Notes under the pieces: model-generated
Told to the model about the DNA's origin: nothing
What the model saw: only the letters and a program-made list of their open reading frames with translations
Databases searched by the model: none
Position numbers and translations under genes: made by a program
In this document: positions 22,135 to 32,760 of the stretch, piece by piece
How positions within the stretch are numbered: position 1 is the stretch's first letter
How the letters are laid out: every line of letters starts with the position of its first letter
Assembly: GCF_000003195.3 (NCBI RefSeq)
Contig: NC_012870.2
Location: 33,611,209 to 33,675,208 of the forward strand
Length of the DNA: 64,000 bases
Direction: 5' to 3'
Origin: Sorghum bicolor
Lineage: Eukaryota; Streptophyta; Magnoliopsida; Poales; Poaceae

Positions 22135-25100
22135 ATGTCGACTACCGAGTTCGACTTGGAGAACGTCATCCCCGTGACAGAAGCTAGCCTCAAAGATGAG
22201 CAGAAGCAAGCTATTGCGAAGGCTATGGAGGATTACAAGCAACAAAGTCTCAAGGCCTTCAGCATAAACAAGAGTGGCGAGGTGATCCAGAAGGAAGCAC
22301 TGCTGATGCCTCAGCAAGTTACTTTTGAAGCCAATCCTGGTAAACTTCAAGATATGGTTGATAATGCTATTAACCGTGCCTCGATCAATCAAGCTGGTGT
22401 GCTGTCCAATATGATTTTCAATGTCGTGGCTAGAACTTTCAAAGAAGGACAATTGCCACCAAATTATGTGGGCCCTTCTCATCATCAACCAGGATCACCG
22501 GTGGTCACAGCTCCATCGGCTGCTACAGCCGCTGCGGGCACAGAAACTACTGTTCCTCCAAGCACGCTAGGAGTCTCTAATGCGCAGTCCACGCCGATGC
22601 CGTCCAATCTATCAACATCAGATGAGTCGATCAAGCTTACTACAGATCTATTGGCATCGGCAATATCGGGATCTGTTCCTCCTAATTGGTGGGGTTTTGG
22701 TATGCCCCCAGAATACTTGTTGAAGACACCTGGCACATCTCAGGCAGCTGATATGGGAGGCAATGCTCTATGGCATCAGCACCTCCAAATATGCCGATGA
22801 ATCAGAGTCCCCAGTATACTACAACTACTACTACAAGACCTTACACTGGGAATTCTCAAGCTCCAACGTTCCAGATGCCTAATGCATCGGCAGATTCAAT
22901 GCCGACGCAACAGAGATTTATGACTCAGCTAGGGTATGTCAATTCAATGATGATGCCCAATTACCAGTCATCATCAGGACCTACGCCGATGAATGCTAAT
23001 AGTGGATGGCTTGGGCAGCAAGTCTTTCCACAAATGCCCCAACAGAATCATGAGGTTACAGGGTTTCAACAAGGCCAGATCTACCCTGGATTCCAGAACC
23101 AAGGGGTGGTCAATCAGCCGATGAATCTCGGCCAGCAGGTTGGTGGTCAGCAGATCGGTGGTCAGCAATTTGGTGGTCAACATCTTGGTGGTCAGCAGAT
23201 CGGCGGTCTGCAGGTTGGTGGCCAAATGATTAACCCAATGTTCCATGCAGATCATGCACCGTACAGACACGTGGAAGCTTACCAGCAGGTGCTAGATCCA
23301 CAACCGCCTCATCGGCAAGATGCCGATGCTTATTGGGCCAATAAGATTGCTGAAGTGATGAGAGACCAATTTGGGATAAAACCCAAAGTCAATACTTACT
23401 CTTATCGGACACCGTATCCTCCTGCATATGATTTAATCCCACTTCCAAATCGGTACAAAGTGCCGGATTTTACTAATTTTTCTAGGCAGGATGATACATC
23501 CACCATGGAGCACGTCAACAGGTTCATCATTCAGTGTGAAGAAGCTGCTAACAGGGACGAGTTAAGGGTTCACTTGTTCTCATCATCATTATCTAGATCG
23601 GCTTTCACTTGGTTTATATCCTTACCTCCTAACTTAGTGATTACTTGGGCCGATCTAGAGAAGCAATTCCACAAATACTTCTTTTCTGGAGTCCATGAGA
23701 AGAAGATCACCGATTTGGTCAAATTGAAGCAACGCAATGATGAATCGGTTGAAAGTTTCGTGCAGAGAATACGGGAAGTCAAGAACAAATGCTATAGCCT
23801 GGTTTTGGATGATCGGCAGCTAGCCGATTTGGCTTTCCAGGGTTTGTTGCCACATATCAGGGACAAGTATGCATCTCAAGAGTTTGAAAGCTTATGTCAT
23901 TTGGTGCAGAGAATTTCTGATCAAGATATCAAGCCTTTTGAGCCCAAGAGAGCATGGAACAAAAAGGTATCATTTGTGGATGAAGCAGCAAGCTCGGACT
24001 CTGATGAGGAACCAGTCATCGGCTTGGCAGAGTGGGTAAAGAACAAGAAGCCGATGTCTTGTCCTTTTGGGCACAAAGAGCCAGAGAAGTTCGCATTTGA
24101 CATCACCAAAGCCGATAGGATATTTGACTTTCTACTTCAGGAAGGTCAGATCAAATTGTCACCCAATCATGTAATCCCATCGGCTGAAGAATTAAAGAAG
24201 ATGAAGTACTGCAAATGGCACAATTCAACTTCTCACAGCACCAATGAGTGCAAAGTTTTTAGACAACAGCTGCAATCGGCTATAGAATCTGGAAGGATCA
24301 AATTTGACAGCTCCAAAACTCAGAAGCCGATGAAGATTGATCGACATCCTTTCCCAACAAACATGCTGGATGCTAAGGGAAAGGCCAAGGTCTTGACATC
24401 AGAAGCAGCTGAAAGAAGTGCATCGGTGGATCCTCAGCATCAGATCACTGCTGCCAATGCAAAAGGAAAAGGCTTGATCCAGGAGGGAACTAACTCGGGA
24501 AGGCCTCCCCGATCTGGTATTCTGATAACTCATAGAAGGCCTCGGGAAACTTGGCAGCAACGTGAGGATCGGTATCGGCGCCAGCAAGAAGACTATCATC
24601 GGGAAGAAGAAAGACGCCGACAAGAGTGGAATCGGCATAGAGATCACTGGAATTGTCCGTTCTTCATCCATTGTTGGGAGGAAAATATCAAGCTTCCTAC
24701 TGTTAGAGGCTGCCCGGAATGTAATGGTTATGATCGGTATGACAGATCAAATCGGCAGTACCAGAACAATAACCGCCGGTTTGATGGGCCAATTAGGGGG
24801 AGAGCGTCAGTTCATGATCGGCTGGGGGCAGGCTCAGTGTGCATGATAGGCTTGGTGATCGTGTTGAATATTTTCCCAGGAACCAGGAAGAACTTGAAGA
24901 GATGGCTAATGCACGGGTTCCCGATGAGTTCATATTTTGCAGGGATGCCAATACTTATCGGATGGAGTCAAGGGAAAATCGTCACCCATCGGTAAGGCAG
25001 CAACAACTTCCTCCATGGTGTCCAGAGGGGTTGACTAGGACACAGAAAAGGAGGCTGCAGCGCGAAGGACGAGAAAAGTTGAACAAGGGCGAGAACTCTG

Positions 25101-25828
25101 GCCAGTCTAGGGATCAGCAACAATCAGATCCTAAGGGAAAAAGTCCATCGGCAGATGTCAACATGGTATTTGTGTTGCCGATGGAATTCCTTGCGCCGTC
25201 CAGTGATGATGAGGAGTTAGAATTTTCTGACTAGATACCTCAGTTGGCTCTGGATCCGATGACAGCCATCCTTGAAAAGCCTGCCGACATTGAAAGGCAG
25301 CATCTTAAAGCCTTGTTTGTCAAAGGAAGGGTTGACGGTCAGCCGATGACCAAGATATTGATTGATGGTGGAGCAGCTATCATCATCATGCCTTATACAG
25401 TATTTCGGAAGCTTGGAAAAGGGGATCAAGATTTGACCAAGACCGATATGATGTTAAAAGACTTTGAGGGCAACGTGTCTCCGGTTAAGGGGGCAATATG
25501 CGTTGAGTTGTCCATCGGCAGGAAAACCTTGCCGACAACTTTCTTCGTGATCAGTGGAAAGGGTGGTTATAACTTGCTGTTAGGGAGAGATTGGATTCAT
25601 GCCAATTGTTGCATCCCATCTACAGTGCACCAATGCTTGGTCCAGTGGGTAGGTGATAAAATTGAGATTGTCCTAGGAGATTCTTCTTATGTCATCGCAT
25701 CGGTAGAAGCAGATACCTATGAAAGAACTAGGTGCATCTCGGGAGAAATTTGGGAGAAGGATTTTCTCAAAGTTGCCGATTATGAAATTCCACCGATCCA
25801 AGCAGTCTGTTCTGATGAAGGTTTTTAA
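22135..25828 (+). pseudogene. Tat-A gag-protease polyprotein (broken)
   Basis: Gag starts MSTTEFDLENVIPV at the first ATG after the primer site. Its N-terminal half is Pro/Gln/Met-rich and includes six 15-bp units encoding GGQQ-type repeats (23133-23222). The gag core (about 23460-23900) has YKVPDFTNFSRQDD, HLFSSSLS, WADLEKQFHKYFF and LAFQGLLP. A zinc site CKWHNSTSHSTNEC lies near 24210-24251, and a basic, Arg-rich region follows. The protease (about 25250-25640) has LIDGGAAI and LLLGRDW. Against Tat-B, one base is missing near 22768 and one near 24825, a TAG stands at 25232-25234, and one base is extra near 25798. Confidence 0.85.
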
Positions 25829-28800
25829 TGGATAGGTTCGCCGATGATGGAAAATTAGGCCAGGGATTCACATCGGCCGATGATTTGGTAGAGATAGATT
25901 TAGGTAGTGGTGATAAGCCTAGACCTACTTTTATTAGTGCTAAATTAGATTCTGAGTGTAAGCAATAGTTAACCAATTTGTTAAAGGAATATAAAGATTG
26001 CTTTGCTTGGGATTATACTGAGATGCCTGGTTTAGACCAATCAATTGTTGAACATCAGTTACCTATCAAGTCTAGATTTTGGCCACATCAACAGCCAGCT
26101 CGCCGATGTAATCCTAATATTCTTCCTAATATTAAGGCCGAAATAACCAAACTTATTGAAGCTAAATTTATTCAGCAGTGTCGGTATGCCTAGTGGATTT
26201 CCAATGTGGTTCCAGTCTACAAGAAAAATGGGAAGCTTCGGGTTTGCATTGATTTCAGGAATCTCAATAAAGCTACGCCGATGGATGGCTACCCAATGCC
26301 AGTTGCCGGTCTATTAGTTGATGCTGCGGCTGGGCATCGGATCATCAGCTTTATGGATGGTAATGCAGGATACAATCAAATATTCATGGCTGAAGAAGAT
26401 ATTCCGAAGACTGCATTTAGATGTCCTGGTCATGTTGGGTTGTTTGAATGGATAGTCATGACCTTTGGCTTGAAAAATGTTGGTGCTACTTATCAAAGGG
26501 CTATGAATTTTATATTTCATGAGTTTATCGGCAAGCTGGTGGAAATTTATATTGATGATGTGGTGGTTAAATCTGGAGACTTCACAAAGCATCTTGCCAA
26601 TTTGCGAAAGGTGTTGGAATGCACAAGGAAGCATGGTTTAAAGATGAATCCCAATAAGTGTGCATTTGGTGTATCGGCAGGACAATTTCTTGGCTTCATG
26701 GTGCATCAAAGGGGGATTGAAATTAGTCGGAGATCCATCGATGCTATCAACAAAATAGTTGCCCCTACCAACAAGAGTGAGCTCCAATCCTTGATCGGCA
26801 AGGTAAATTTTATCAGGAGGTTTATATCTAATTTATCTGGTAAAATCCGTGCTTTCAGTCCTTTACTTAAGTTGAAAGTCGATCAAGAGTTTGTCTGCGG
26901 GAAAGAGCAACAATTGGCCTTGGATGAAATCAAGAATTATTTGGTAAATCCTCCGGTTCTGATTCCACCTCAGCAAGGGAAGCCTTTTAGGTTGTATTTG
27001 TCTACCGATGGGATGGTCATCGGTTCGGCTTTAATTCAAGAATTTGAAGGGAAGGAACGTGTGATTTACTATTTAAGTAGGAGATTGGTCGATGCCTAGA
27101 CCAGGTATTCGGCGATCGAAAAGTTGTGTTTGTGTCTTTATTTCTCATGTATTAAGTTGAGACACTATTTGTTATCGGCCAAATGCACTGTCATATGCAA
27201 AGATGACGTGGTCCGGTATATGCTGTCTATACCGATTATGAGTGGCAGAATCAGTAAGTGGATTTTGGCACTGTTGGAGTTTGATTTGCGTTACGAATCG
27301 GCTATGACCGATTTTGTGACTCAACATTGCAGTATAGTGGAGACTTTGGAAATTGTGCCTTGGACGCTCTTCTTTGATGGATCCACATGTGACCGGGGGG
27401 CAGGGATCGGCATAGTGTTGATTTCCCCTCGGGGAAGGAAGTATGAGTTCTCCTTGCCGATTGTTACCACGTCAAGAAATAATTAGGCTGAGTATCAAGC
27501 TTTGATAAAGGGGTTGGAATTACTAAGGGAAGTTCATGCTGATGCTGTTGAAATCTTCAGGGATTCTATGCTGGTTATAAATCAATTGGCTGGAAGCTAT
27601 GAATGCCAAAGCGAGGTCCTGATAACTTATCACGAAAGGAGTATGCAACTGTTAAAGGAATTCAAGGACTTCTGATTAGAGCATGTTCCTCGATTGCATA
27701 ATGAAGAGGTCAATCGGTTGGCTCAGCATGCCTCGGGATATCAGCCCATGATTAATGCAATATCGGCAATCGGTGCCGATGATTGGAGAAAAGGAATCAT
27801 TGATTATTTAAAGGATCCATCCAAGAAATTTGAGAGACGTGTTTGGTTTCAAGCTACCAAGTATGTGCTCCTTGAAGATGAGTTATATTACCGAACTATT
27901 GATGGAATTCTTCTCAGGTGTTTAGGTGATGATGAGGCTAGGAGTTTGATGGGAGAGATCCATGAGGGAGTGTGTGGAGCACATCAGTCAGCATTTAAGA
28001 TGAAGTGTATCATCAGAAGAAACGGATATTATTGGCCGACTATATTTGAGGATTGCTTTAAGTATTTCAAAGGGTGTCAAGGATGTCAGAAGTTTGGCAA
28101 TATTCAAAGGGCACTCGCATCGGCCATGAATCCTATCATCAAGCCTTGGCCGTTCCGAGGATGGGCTATTGACTTGATCGGCCAGATTTATCCACCATCC
28201 AGCAAAGGACATAAGATTATCTTGGTTGCCACCGATTATTTCACCAAATGGGTTGAAGCTATCCCTTTAAAGAAAGTTACATCGGCCAACATGATCGATT
28301 TTTTGTGAAAGAGCATATTATTTACCGATTCAGAATCCCTCAAACGATTACTACCGATCAGGGTACTATGTTTACATCGGGGGAGTTTGATGAATTTGCA
28401 ATCGGTATGGGGATTAAAGTATTAAACTCTTCTCCTTATTATGCTCAAGCTAATGGGTAGGCCGAGGCGTCTAACAAAGAGATTATCAAGCTTATTAAGT
28501 GGAAGATTGAAGAAAATCCTAGGAGGTGGCACACGTTGTTAAATGAGGCTTTATGGTCCTATCGGATGGCTTGTCATGGATCGACCAAGGTTTCACCTTA
28601 TCAGTTGGTATATGGGCATGATGCAGTGTTACCTTGGGAAATTAAGACTGGGTCTAGGCGACTATCTTTTCAAGATCAGTTGGCTGCCGATGATTATGCT
28701 ACTTTGATGACAGACGAGTTGGATGACCTAGCAGGGCATCGGCTAAGGGCTTTGATGAGTATAGAAAAGAATAAGAAGAGAGTTGCCAGATGGTATGATA

Positions 28801-29008
28801 AGAAGGTAAAAGATAAGGAGTTTGCTGATGGAGACTCAGTATGGAAGCTAATCTTACCGATCGGGACTAAAAGTTTGAAATTTGGATAAGTCGATCGGCT
28901 CCTGGTAATGCCTATATTTTAGAAACTCTTGAAGGAGTTGAATTTCCTAGAGCATTAAATGGCAAATATCTAAAGAAATATTACCCCAGCATGTTAGTCG
29001 ATGCATAA
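25828..29008 (+). pseudogene. Tat-A pol: reverse transcriptase, two RNase H, integrase
   Basis: Pol opens at ATGGATAGG, overlapping the end of the protease frame. Reverse transcriptase (about 26200-26800) shows FRNLNKA, FMDGNAGYNQI, TFGLKNVGATYQ and the catalytic YIDD. The first RNase H has LYLSTDGMVIGSAL (about 26990). A second, archaeal-type RNase H (about 27370-27620) has FFDGSTC, AEYQAL and FRDSML. Integrase follows with an HHCC zinc region (about 27960-28090), then D (AIDLIG), D (TTDQGT) and E (AEASNKE). In-frame stops include 25966, 26191, 27097, 27484 (TAG), 27673 (TGA) and 28458 (TAG, shared with Tat-B). A two-base insertion near 28300 shifts frame, 21 bp are missing in frame near 27304, and a deletion falls near 28885. 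Confidence 0.88.
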
Positions 29009-29163
29009 AGGTTTGAGTGCCGATAACATTCCTATCGGCTAGATTAAACTGTGTCTGGGACCGGACTTAATGTTTTAAAAAGGGCCGATAACAGTCCTAT
29101 CGGCTAGACCAAAACATTAGGAGTGTTCAAAAGAAAGGAGCAAATATGTTGCCGATGAAGAAG
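29009..29163. terminator. Convergent gap with two hairpins between Tat-A pol and the antisense gene
   Basis: The 155-bp gap holds two perfect inverted repeats, GCCGATA, a 7-nt loop, TATCGGC, at 29019-29039 and 29084-29104. They are 65 bp apart and occur again, partly decayed, in Tat-B (58561-58581 and 58621-58641). Their position between converging genes suggests an RNA 3'-end or transcription-blocking role; that function is inference. Confidence 0.5.
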
Positions 29164-29855
29164 TCACATATTCAACAGCGCCTGGATCGCCGATATAGCG
29201 CGCAGGCGAATTTGGTTGGCTGCTTCTATCTCTTTGATGTCTTCATCGGCAGAACCTTCCACCGGCTTCAACTTCTTCATCTGCAGCGCTTTACGGCCAT
29301 GAACATTTCGCTCTTGTTCAAGGAGTTTGATCGCCTCAGGCAGCTGGTTTTCCTCTTGTTGAGCTTGGGACAAGGCTTCTTCTACTTGCTTGAGTTCTGC
29401 CAACAGGGCTTCTCTTTTTGCCAATAGATCAGAGATCTTGTGCTTCAACGCATCTCCTGAGGACTTTAAGATGACGATGTTCTTGTGCTTCTCATCGGCA
29501 AGGAGCTTCACTTTCATCATCTCCTCAGAAAGCTGAGTCTGAGCAGCTCTGTCGGCAAGGCGCTGGGTGGCCTTTTGATATTGCAGCTGATGGCTCTCTA
29601 GATGTGCAGCTTGAAAAGGATTTCTTTAGCATCGGCAGGAATTTGGCCTCTGAGGGTCTTGAACAAAGCCTTGGCTAGGTCGGAGTCATCAACTAGTTGG
29701 GCTGTGTCTAGATGAAGGAGGGCTGATAATTCTTCTAACTTGGCCCTGATTTCTACCGATGTAATTCCGATTGCTCGGGAAGAACTTGTCTCCTCGCCTT
29801 CATCTTCAGAGATGTCGATGGCAAAGGAGAACAGGCTGTCAGGAGAGTCCTGTTC
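29164..29855 (-). pseudogene. Tat-A antisense gene, exon 6 (coiled coil)
   Basis: Last exon of the antisense gene. Acceptor: a pyrimidine-rich stretch ending CAG before GAACAGGAC (29855). The first part is acidic (ISEDEGEET); the rest is a long predicted coiled coil, with heptad-like Leu/Ala spacing in KISDLLAKREALLAELKQ and neighbours, ending at TGA 29164. A one-base loss near 29612 shifts frame. Tat-B keeps the same exon at about 58690-59124. Confidence 0.7.
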
Positions 29856-29930
29856 CTGAAAAAGAAATGAAGTGAGTTATTCTATGGTCAAGTATTGACA
29901 AAAAATACCGATAGAGATTGGGTGACTTAC

Positions 29931-30019
29931 TTGTTTCAGGGCAATCTCTCGCCTCTGACTAGAAGATGCCGATGGAACCACAGGCTGATCGGCTGGGGTT
30001 GCCGATGGGACTATGTCAG
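29931..30019 (-). pseudogene. Tat-A antisense gene, exon 5
   Basis: A short 89-bp exon between an acceptor ending TTTCAG and a donor GTAAGT. It codes for about 30 residues rich in Pro, Ser and Ala. Splice phase fits exon 4 (phase 1) and exon 6 (phase 0). Confidence 0.65.
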
Positions 30020-30095
30020 CTGAAAGAATAACAGAGATAATTATAAGATAGAGAAAGTAGGTTCATCGGCAGTGATTTCATAGAAAGTATGTTAC

Positions 30096-30474
30096 CTTGA
30101 GGGGGAGCAGTACTTGTTTGGATGGAAGAAACTACCGATGCTATAATTAAACTTGCTGGATCGGTAGTTTGCTCATGCACGTCAGCCGATGTGTCTTCCG
30201 GCTGAGGTACTTCTGGCTGGGGTTCTTCTGGTTGGAGTTCTTCCACTTGGGGTGCTTCTTGTGGCTGAGAAGGAGGTGGTACCTGCTGTGTCTGGGTTTC
30301 TGGAGAAGAGGGAGAAGATTCCACCGAGATCTGTGATACTGGGGGAGGAGAAGGTGTTGCTATCCTCTGGCGCTTTGCTTGTGATCTGGTGCTCTTGGAA
30401 CCTTTCCTTTTCGCTTGACTGGACTGGCGGGCATCGGCACTTGTGCTTCTGGTCCTTGCCGATGCGCCGGTATG
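30096..30474 (-). pseudogene. Tat-A antisense gene, exon 4 (Pro/Gln/Glu-rich)
   Basis: The acceptor ends AACAG before CATACCGGC and the donor is GTAACA. It encodes a basic Ser/Arg/Lys-rich start (possible nuclear signal: KRKGSK) followed by an acidic repeat-like linker of QPEEPQPEVPQPED type. The frame is open throughout. Confidence 0.68.
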
Positions 30475-30559
30475 CTGTTACAACGAAGGAAATTCGTGAG
30501 TACAAGTGTAACAGATGTAAGAATGAAATCGGTATGGATGAAAAAGTTTAAAAATTTAC

Positions 30560-30760
30560 CTTGAAGGCCTGTGCTAAGGTAGAGGCTTCTACCAATGGAG
30601 ATGTCTTCGTCCACTTGGTGGTGACTTTCTTGAGGCGCACACCTCGATGCATTATGGCAGCCAAGGTAGGAGCATTGTTGCCGATCGAGAAGATCGGTCC
30701 TGATGGAAAAAGCTCAATCGGCTTACCACTCTTGCTAACCGATGGGGGAATGTTATCAAC
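30560..30760 (-). pseudogene. Tat-A antisense gene, exon 3
   Basis: 201 bp, exactly 67 codons. The acceptor ends TTACAG before GTTGATAAC and the donor is GTAAAT. It continues the protein after the plant mobile domain (PPSVSKSGKPIELFP). It lies 21 bp beyond the right edge of Tat-T's target site, so the Tat-T insertion is in the intron before it. Confidence 0.7.
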
Positions 30761-30780
30761 CTGTAATATAACACAGAAAG

Positions 30781-31828
30781 TGTCGGTGTTTTCCCCACGG
30801 GGGGTCACACCAACGAGTGAATTTGTATGCGTGCTCCCTTTCCCAGATGGTGATGCAAAAAGACACACAAAGATTTATCCTGGTTCGGGCAAGAGAAGGC
30901 CCTACGTACAGCGGGGGGAGAGAGTTTGTATTATTTTGCACCTAAGTGCTTGTACAGGGGTGAATACAAGCGTGGTATGGAGTATGGAAGTTCTACTGCA
31001 TATGGGTGTGGTGTTGCGTGATTGATCTTTGAGTCCGCTCCCAGGCTTCCCCTTTTATAGTTCCAAGGTGAAGCCCAGGCTACAAGCATAGGTGTCAGAG
31101 CAGGGGTTGATAGAGGCATGGCGCGCGGACCAACTCGAGGCCTCCGTACCGGCGTGGTCTCGAGCCATCCCGTCCTGGTAGTTTGATGATGATTACGCGT
31201 GCCCCGATATCCTGCTCTGTGCGCTGTCTTGGACTGGTTCACCGGTTGCACGCCTGTACGGCACCGCGGCAGATCCGTCGGAGTGGTTGTTGTGTTGCCA
31301 TTCGACGCCCAACCCTTCCCCAGGAAGGAAATACGTCTAGTCGAGGGTCAGACGCCATGTGACGCCATGCTATCCAGAGCGTTGACCCTGGATGTCTCGA
31401 GGGGGTCCTGATTAGACGTTCTATCCCTGCTTCCCGCGTCCTGACACGCTCTGGATTGTTTGGTGGGGAAGGCTGCAAAAAGAATGACAGGACTGGTGCC
31501 CGTTTCCTATCATGCTTCCCGTGACTTGGCATGTTAGGTGAGAACACGACAAGCGCATTAAATGCCCTGGTTCCCGTGCGCGTGTCAGGCGGCGGGCGGC
31601 GTCGTTGCGCTCGACGCCTCCTACTTCGCTCTAGCCCGTTTCCGTATTCGACGGTAGCTGGCGCTCGAGCCCTGATCGATTCGCCCGACGCCTTTTTTGT
31701 CTTCGAGGCTGCGGTCGTCGATGACTGTGCACGTGACTGATTAGAGCGTCGAGGTGGGGTCCTCGACCTGCGTAGGGCAGTCTCGTTATGTACATCAGTT
31801 GGGATACCCCTTACTGATATCCTCGACA
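30781..31828 (-). repeat. Tat-T 3' LTR
   Basis: On the + strand TGTCGGTG...CCTCGACA. The minus-strand promoter CTATAAAAGGGG is visible at about 31053-31064. On the element strand it is preceded by GGGGGCTAC, the polypurine tract (31829-31837). Confidence 0.92.
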
Positions 31829-32611
31829 GTAGCCCCCGGGCCTCCATTTGAGCACTGGCGCTCGAGTGGGGGCTTTATTCTGCGGTCGAGTTTCCATGGG
31901 GGCACGCGAGCGACCCCGCGGTGGTAGCCCCCGAGCCCTTGGAGGAATTTTTTACTCCTTCGAGGGTTATATTGCCTAATTCTCAGAAACGCTGTCGACA
32001 CCAGTGGTGGAAGGTTCTGATTGGCTCGTTTTGCGCAGGGGTTTCGACGTACTCTCGATAGAGCGAGCGTCATCCACCCTAGATTGAGCTCCTAACGGGT
32101 AGTCCAAGTGAGAACCTGTGCCCCTTTTGAGGGGGTCAGCTGTAGCCGGGAGGCGTTCTCATAAAGCGGGGTCGACGTAGTCGGGGATGCTGGACTCATT
32201 CGATAGAGTCCAGTGGCTCGATGCCTCCCGTCGAGGGGATTCCTCTCGACTGTCTCGACCCTACCTCGGACATCCCCAGCGAGTTCTCGAGGCGGGCCTC
32301 GATTGTCGACCATTTGCTAGGCATCCCTGACTCTGGTGCTCGAGATCGGCTGTCGAACCCTTTCGGCGGGTCAGCCTGCGACCTCTCGAGGCTTTCGTGG
32401 GTGCGTTCCTTGGCTTACAAGGGAAGGAAGAGGCCGTGGCGGTTCGCCTTTTTGCCCGTTGGGCGCACCTTTTCAGGCTAGAGCCGTTGCGACACTGTAT
32501 CGGCGCAGAATTCGGAGCGCCCCGTCTGTGAGGAGGAAAAAGACCGTTAGGCGGCGCATTTATGGGGGGAGTTACCTCATTTATTGGATCCGTCCATTGA
32601 TGGGTTGCTAC
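31829..32611 (+). promoter_or_regulatory. Upstream region of the Tat-T antisense gene
   Basis: About 780 bp between the Tat-T 3' LTR and the antisense TATA box, without a supportable gene. It is GC-rich and packed with CTCGAG/GTCGAC-like TCGA words. By position it is the promoter-proximal region of the antisense gene and the 3' untranslated region of the element. Confidence 0.5.
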
Positions 32612-32620
32612 CTATAAATA
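32612..32620 (+). promoter_or_regulatory. TATA box of the Tat-T antisense gene
   Basis: CTATAAATA is followed by a C/T-rich leader (32640-32700) and the ATG at 32761, a normal plant promoter spacing of about 140 bp. Confidence 0.65.
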
Positions 32621-32760
32621 TCCCGTGGCATCACCGCAGTTCTCCCTTCTGCCTTCTGCCTTCATCCTTGCCTTATCCCTCTCGCCGTCTTAGCTCTCTT
32701 GCCATCTCACGCGCGCGCGCCCCCTCGAGCAGTAGCGAATCCACCCTCCTTCTGTCCAAA

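Noticed and set aside
31239..31847. Open frames inside the Tat-T LTRs (also 44468-44914)
   Set aside because: Present in both LTRs, Arg/Pro-rich, crossing the LTR edge; no coding signal beyond base composition.
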